Below are positions 61,725 to 64,000 of a stretch of 64,000 nt of DNA, piece after piece. The notes under the pieces are model-generated. The model saw only the letters and a list, made by a program, of their open reading frames with translations, was not told the origin of the DNA and ran no database searches. The position numbers and the translations under genes are program-made. This stretch comes from Chryseobacterium gleum (GTDB lineage: Bacteria > Bacteroidota > Bacteroidia > Flavobacteriales_D > Crocinitomicaceae): NCBI GenBank assembly GCA_945862165.1, contig CAMAXI010000011.1:1-64000 (forward strand), read 5' to 3'. Every line of letters begins with the position of its first letter. Within the stretch, counting starts at the first letter, position 1.

Positions 61725-64000
61725 ATGAGAAAGTTAAATTTAGTCACTTTATTTTTTCTAGGAATTTCAGTTCAGTTTGGTTTTTCTCAAGAATTAACAA
61801 GTGAAAACAATAGAAAACATTTTGTACAGGGGATTTCTTTAACAAATAAAATCACCTTAAATAATCCTACAGCAGGAGTTGATAAAGTTCAGTTTTTTTC
61901 ATTTCAGAATAATAAAGATTTATTGTTAGGAACAGATAGTGACTCTACAGATGGCTTTTCGTGGTCATTGGATATGGGGGATTTAGCACCAAATACAAGT
62001 ATCTATGCACAAATGTATATTGGTTCTGATTTTGAGGGGGACTCAATTTCTCTCCAAGAATTAACAATCATTAAAAAACCTGATTGGTTAGTGAATGGAA
62101 GTGTAACGAATGTTTCAGTGAATGGTAACAATTTGAGTTTCGAAGGAAATTATCCTATATATAACTATGATTATGTTTTCAATAATGACGTGAAATTACT
62201 GGGAGATAAATCACTAGGACTTATAGGAAAGTTCTTGTTTAATACAACTTTTGATTTAAATACCGGTGTAGGCAAAGTTCAAAACAATAGAGCTGTCATT
62301 GATGTAAACATACTTAACTATTCAAATCTTCAAGAAAACATCAATTATGATGCTGAATTGACGATGGATAAAGATTTGAATATTTCCATTTTTGCTTCGA
62401 AATCTATTCAATCAAAATCGGTTAATTGGGATTCGCCAGAAGCGAGTTTTCCAGTATGTCCAGGATTCAGTATTGAATTTAGTGCAAGTATTGAATTTTA
62501 TGCTACACTTAAGGGTCAAATTGTAATTGGGCAGAAAGATGGAAAATTTGGATTTTTAGAAGATGGACAAGGTAGAAAAACTAAAATTATAGGCGTTGTA
62601 ACCGGTATTGGAACTGTTAGAGGTGGAATATCTGTCTTGGGAGGTGTAGCAAAAGCAACTGCATCATTGACCGCTAAAGCCAATTTAGGAGTAGGTTTTG
62701 AATACACAAATATTCCAGCAGCAAATACTAAAACATTATTTGGAGGAGATTTTGACTTATCTGGAAATGTTGAAATAAATATACTAGAAAGTAGATTATT
62801 AAAATGGTTTGGTGTCAACCCAATCAACGTATATTCTGGATATAAACAATTGTATTCTAATTACTTCGGAGATACCGCAGCATTAAGAGGTCCTTCAAAT
62901 CATTATTTTGATGAATTATTTAACACAAATGCGCTTACAGTTAAAGATTCTGGCTCATTAGTATTACCCCTGTTTAAACCACAACCAACTTTCTCAAGCA
63001 ATGGAAATAATCTTTATGCCACTTGGATTGAAGTTGTAGACCAAAATTATCAGATATTATTATCAAACTATAATAATTCCAATAATACATTTGGCAATCG
63101 AAATATTGTTATTTCCAATGATTTTGCAAAATCAAATCCAAAGATTGGGGTACTTAGTGATGGCTCTGCAATTATTACTTGGACGCAATTAAGGTATAAT
63201 AAATCGAATGTTCCAAATAATGTTACGGTTGAGCAACTGGTAAATTCCCAAGACATTTGGTTTGCATTTTATGATGCGAATTCTGATTCAATTATCGCAA
63301 CATCGCGTTTAAAAGATGCATCCACCGGTTTAACGGATGGAAGAGCAGAAGGTCAAGCGGCAATTTCAGTTAATTCAAATAATGAAGCGATGGTCACTTG
63401 GGTGAGTCTAAACGAAAATTCGAATTCGAGCGATATTTGGTTTTCAAGTATAAGTAAAACAAATGGGAAATGGGAAATGACCGACCCAGATAAATTAATA
63501 GACATAACTGGAACAAATTCAGATATAAATGTGGTATATGGTGATAGTTCAGTAGCACTTGCTGTTTGGATAAATGATCTTGATGGTAACTCGAATACAA
63601 AAGACACTAAAATCGTTTACGCTGGATGGGATGGGGAAAATTGGGATAAAGACATAAAAATCATTGCAGACAATGCTGGAAATATTACCTACAAAAATCT
63701 TTCTTTAGCAACAAATGATTCCAAAATAGCAATTGCATATACAAGTGTACTCGACGATTCTACAGATGTAAGTGTTATAAATGGAGAAGTTTTTGATGTT
63801 AAAAAAAATAGTTGGGATAGTAATGCCAGTTTCGTAGATACTTCTGAAGTTTTAACCTTCCAATGTCCACAAACATCCATTAGTTCAAATGGTTTTGTTT
63901 CAGTTGCGTATCAAGTTATTGATAAATATAATACTGCAGATAATATTGACAATGGCGAATTATATTTGTACGTTAAAGACCTAAACAAAAATGAGGAATG
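61725..64000 (+). CDS. Large secreted protein, C-terminus outside window
   Basis: An open frame runs from ATG 61725 to the window end without a stop, giving at least 758 residues. It starts with signal peptide MRKLNLVTLFFLGISVQFGFSQ. Residues 20-110 look like an Ig-like domain (VQGISLTNKITLNNPTAGVDKVQFF). Residues 220-400 hold a repetitive glycine-rich beta region (GVVTGIGTVRGGISVLGG). From about 410 it carries blade-like units typical of beta-propellers, IITWTQL, MVTWVSL, AVWINDL, with conserved Trp. It is probably a surface or T9SS-secreted protein, but the C-terminal signal lies outside the window. The start is two bases after the lipoprotein gene. Confidence 0.75.
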   Translation, partial: MRKLNLVTLFFLGISVQFGFSQELTSENNRKHFVQGISLTNKITLNNPTAGVDKVQFFSFQNNKDLLLGTDSDSTDGFSWSLDMGDLAPNTSIYAQMYIGSDFEGDSISLQELTIIKKPDWLVNGSVTNVSVNGNNLSFEGNYPIYNYDYVFNNDVKLLGDKSLGLIGKFLFNTTFDLNTGVGKVQNNRAVIDVNILNYSNLQENINYDAELTMDKDLNISIFASKSIQSKSVNWDSPEASFPVCPGFSIEFSASIEFYATLKGQIVIGQKDGKFGFLEDGQGRKTKIIGVVTGIGTVRGGISVLGGVAKATASLTAKANLGVGFEYTNIPAANTKTLFGGDFDLSGNVEINILESRLLKWFGVNPINVYSGYKQLYSNYFGDTAALRGPSNHYFDELFNTNALTVKDSGSLVLPLFKPQPTFSSNGNNLYATWIEVVDQNYQILLSNYNNSNNTFGNRNIVISNDFAKSNPKIGVLSDGSAIITWTQLRYNKSNVPNNVTVEQLVNSQDIWFAFYDANSDSIIATSRLKDASTGLTDGRAEGQAAISVNSNNEAMVTWVSLNENSNSSDIWFSSISKTNGKWEMTDPDKLIDITGTNSDINVVYGDSSVALAVWINDLDGNSNTKDTKIVYAGWDGENWDKDIKIIADNAGNITYKNLSLATNDSKIAIAYTSVLDDSTDVSVINGEVFDVKKNSWDSNASFVDTSEVLTFQCPQTSISSNGFVSVAYQVIDKYNTADNIDNGELYLYVKDLNKNEE

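Overview
The window looks like a chromosomal segment of a low-GC Bacteroidota, most likely a member of the Flavobacteriales. The evidence is a subtilase with a type IX secretion (Por) C-terminal signal, a bacillithiol deacetylase (BshB1), a short CarB, DUF4834, DUF5606 and DUF3822 proteins, a ResB-CcsA fusion, and repeated TAnnTTTG-type -7 promoter boxes. The family cannot be fixed from this sequence alone.

Layout. (1) 1-4932 is accessory. It holds the tail of an unidentified gene, a truncated and frameshifted HsdR-like restriction gene, a YhcG-type nuclease gene carrying an internal 27-bp palindrome, an attC-like imperfect hairpin, a DUF1810 gene, and an AAA/DUF4143 ATPase gene with related palindromes on both sides, followed by a DUF1826-like gene. 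(2) 4964-13384 is a surface-polysaccharide locus split into two divergent arms, each with its own flippase and sugar-handling enzymes. (3) 13376-23399 is a compact minus-strand run, carB - DUF4834 - yfhO-like - resB/ccsA - bshB1, with a well-formed promoter in front of carB. (4) 23528-34942 holds a PLP enzyme, gcvT, a CoA-transferase, an RlpA-like protein, a paired M16 peptidase system, secA and an ECF sigma factor. (5) 35169-43793 holds a probable acyl-amino-acid lipid pair, rpmH, an MsbA-like ABC exporter, ispH, a VanX-like dipeptidase, an aminotransferase and an Mpl-like ligase. (6) 43809-56666 holds a TPR protein, a secreted subtilase with Cys-containing repeats, a BatA-like von Willebrand protein, a dihydroorotase homologue without its metal ligands, DUF3822-rsmD, DUF1456 and a SIMPL protein.

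(7) 56847-64000 is again accessory. It opens with the 3' half of a tRNA-Met gene, broken at the anticodon loop, which is the expected scar of site-specific integration. To its right come short direct repeats, an AbiEi/AbiEii toxin-antitoxin pair bracketed by 96-bp direct repeats, a third degenerate copy of that repeat at the start of an orphan response regulator whose receiver lacks the phosphorylation pocket, a 55-residue coiled-coil protein, an XRE regulator, a C2-like lipoprotein and a large secreted protein that runs off the window.

The parts most worth a second look are the AbiE cassette with its three repeat copies and palindromes, the degenerate-receiver regulator, the palindromes around the DUF4143 ATPase, the catalytically dead dihydroorotase homologue, and the tRNA scar. 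No CRISPR array, transposase, integrase or intact rRNA/tRNA gene was found. All function calls rest on motif recognition by eye; no database search was run.
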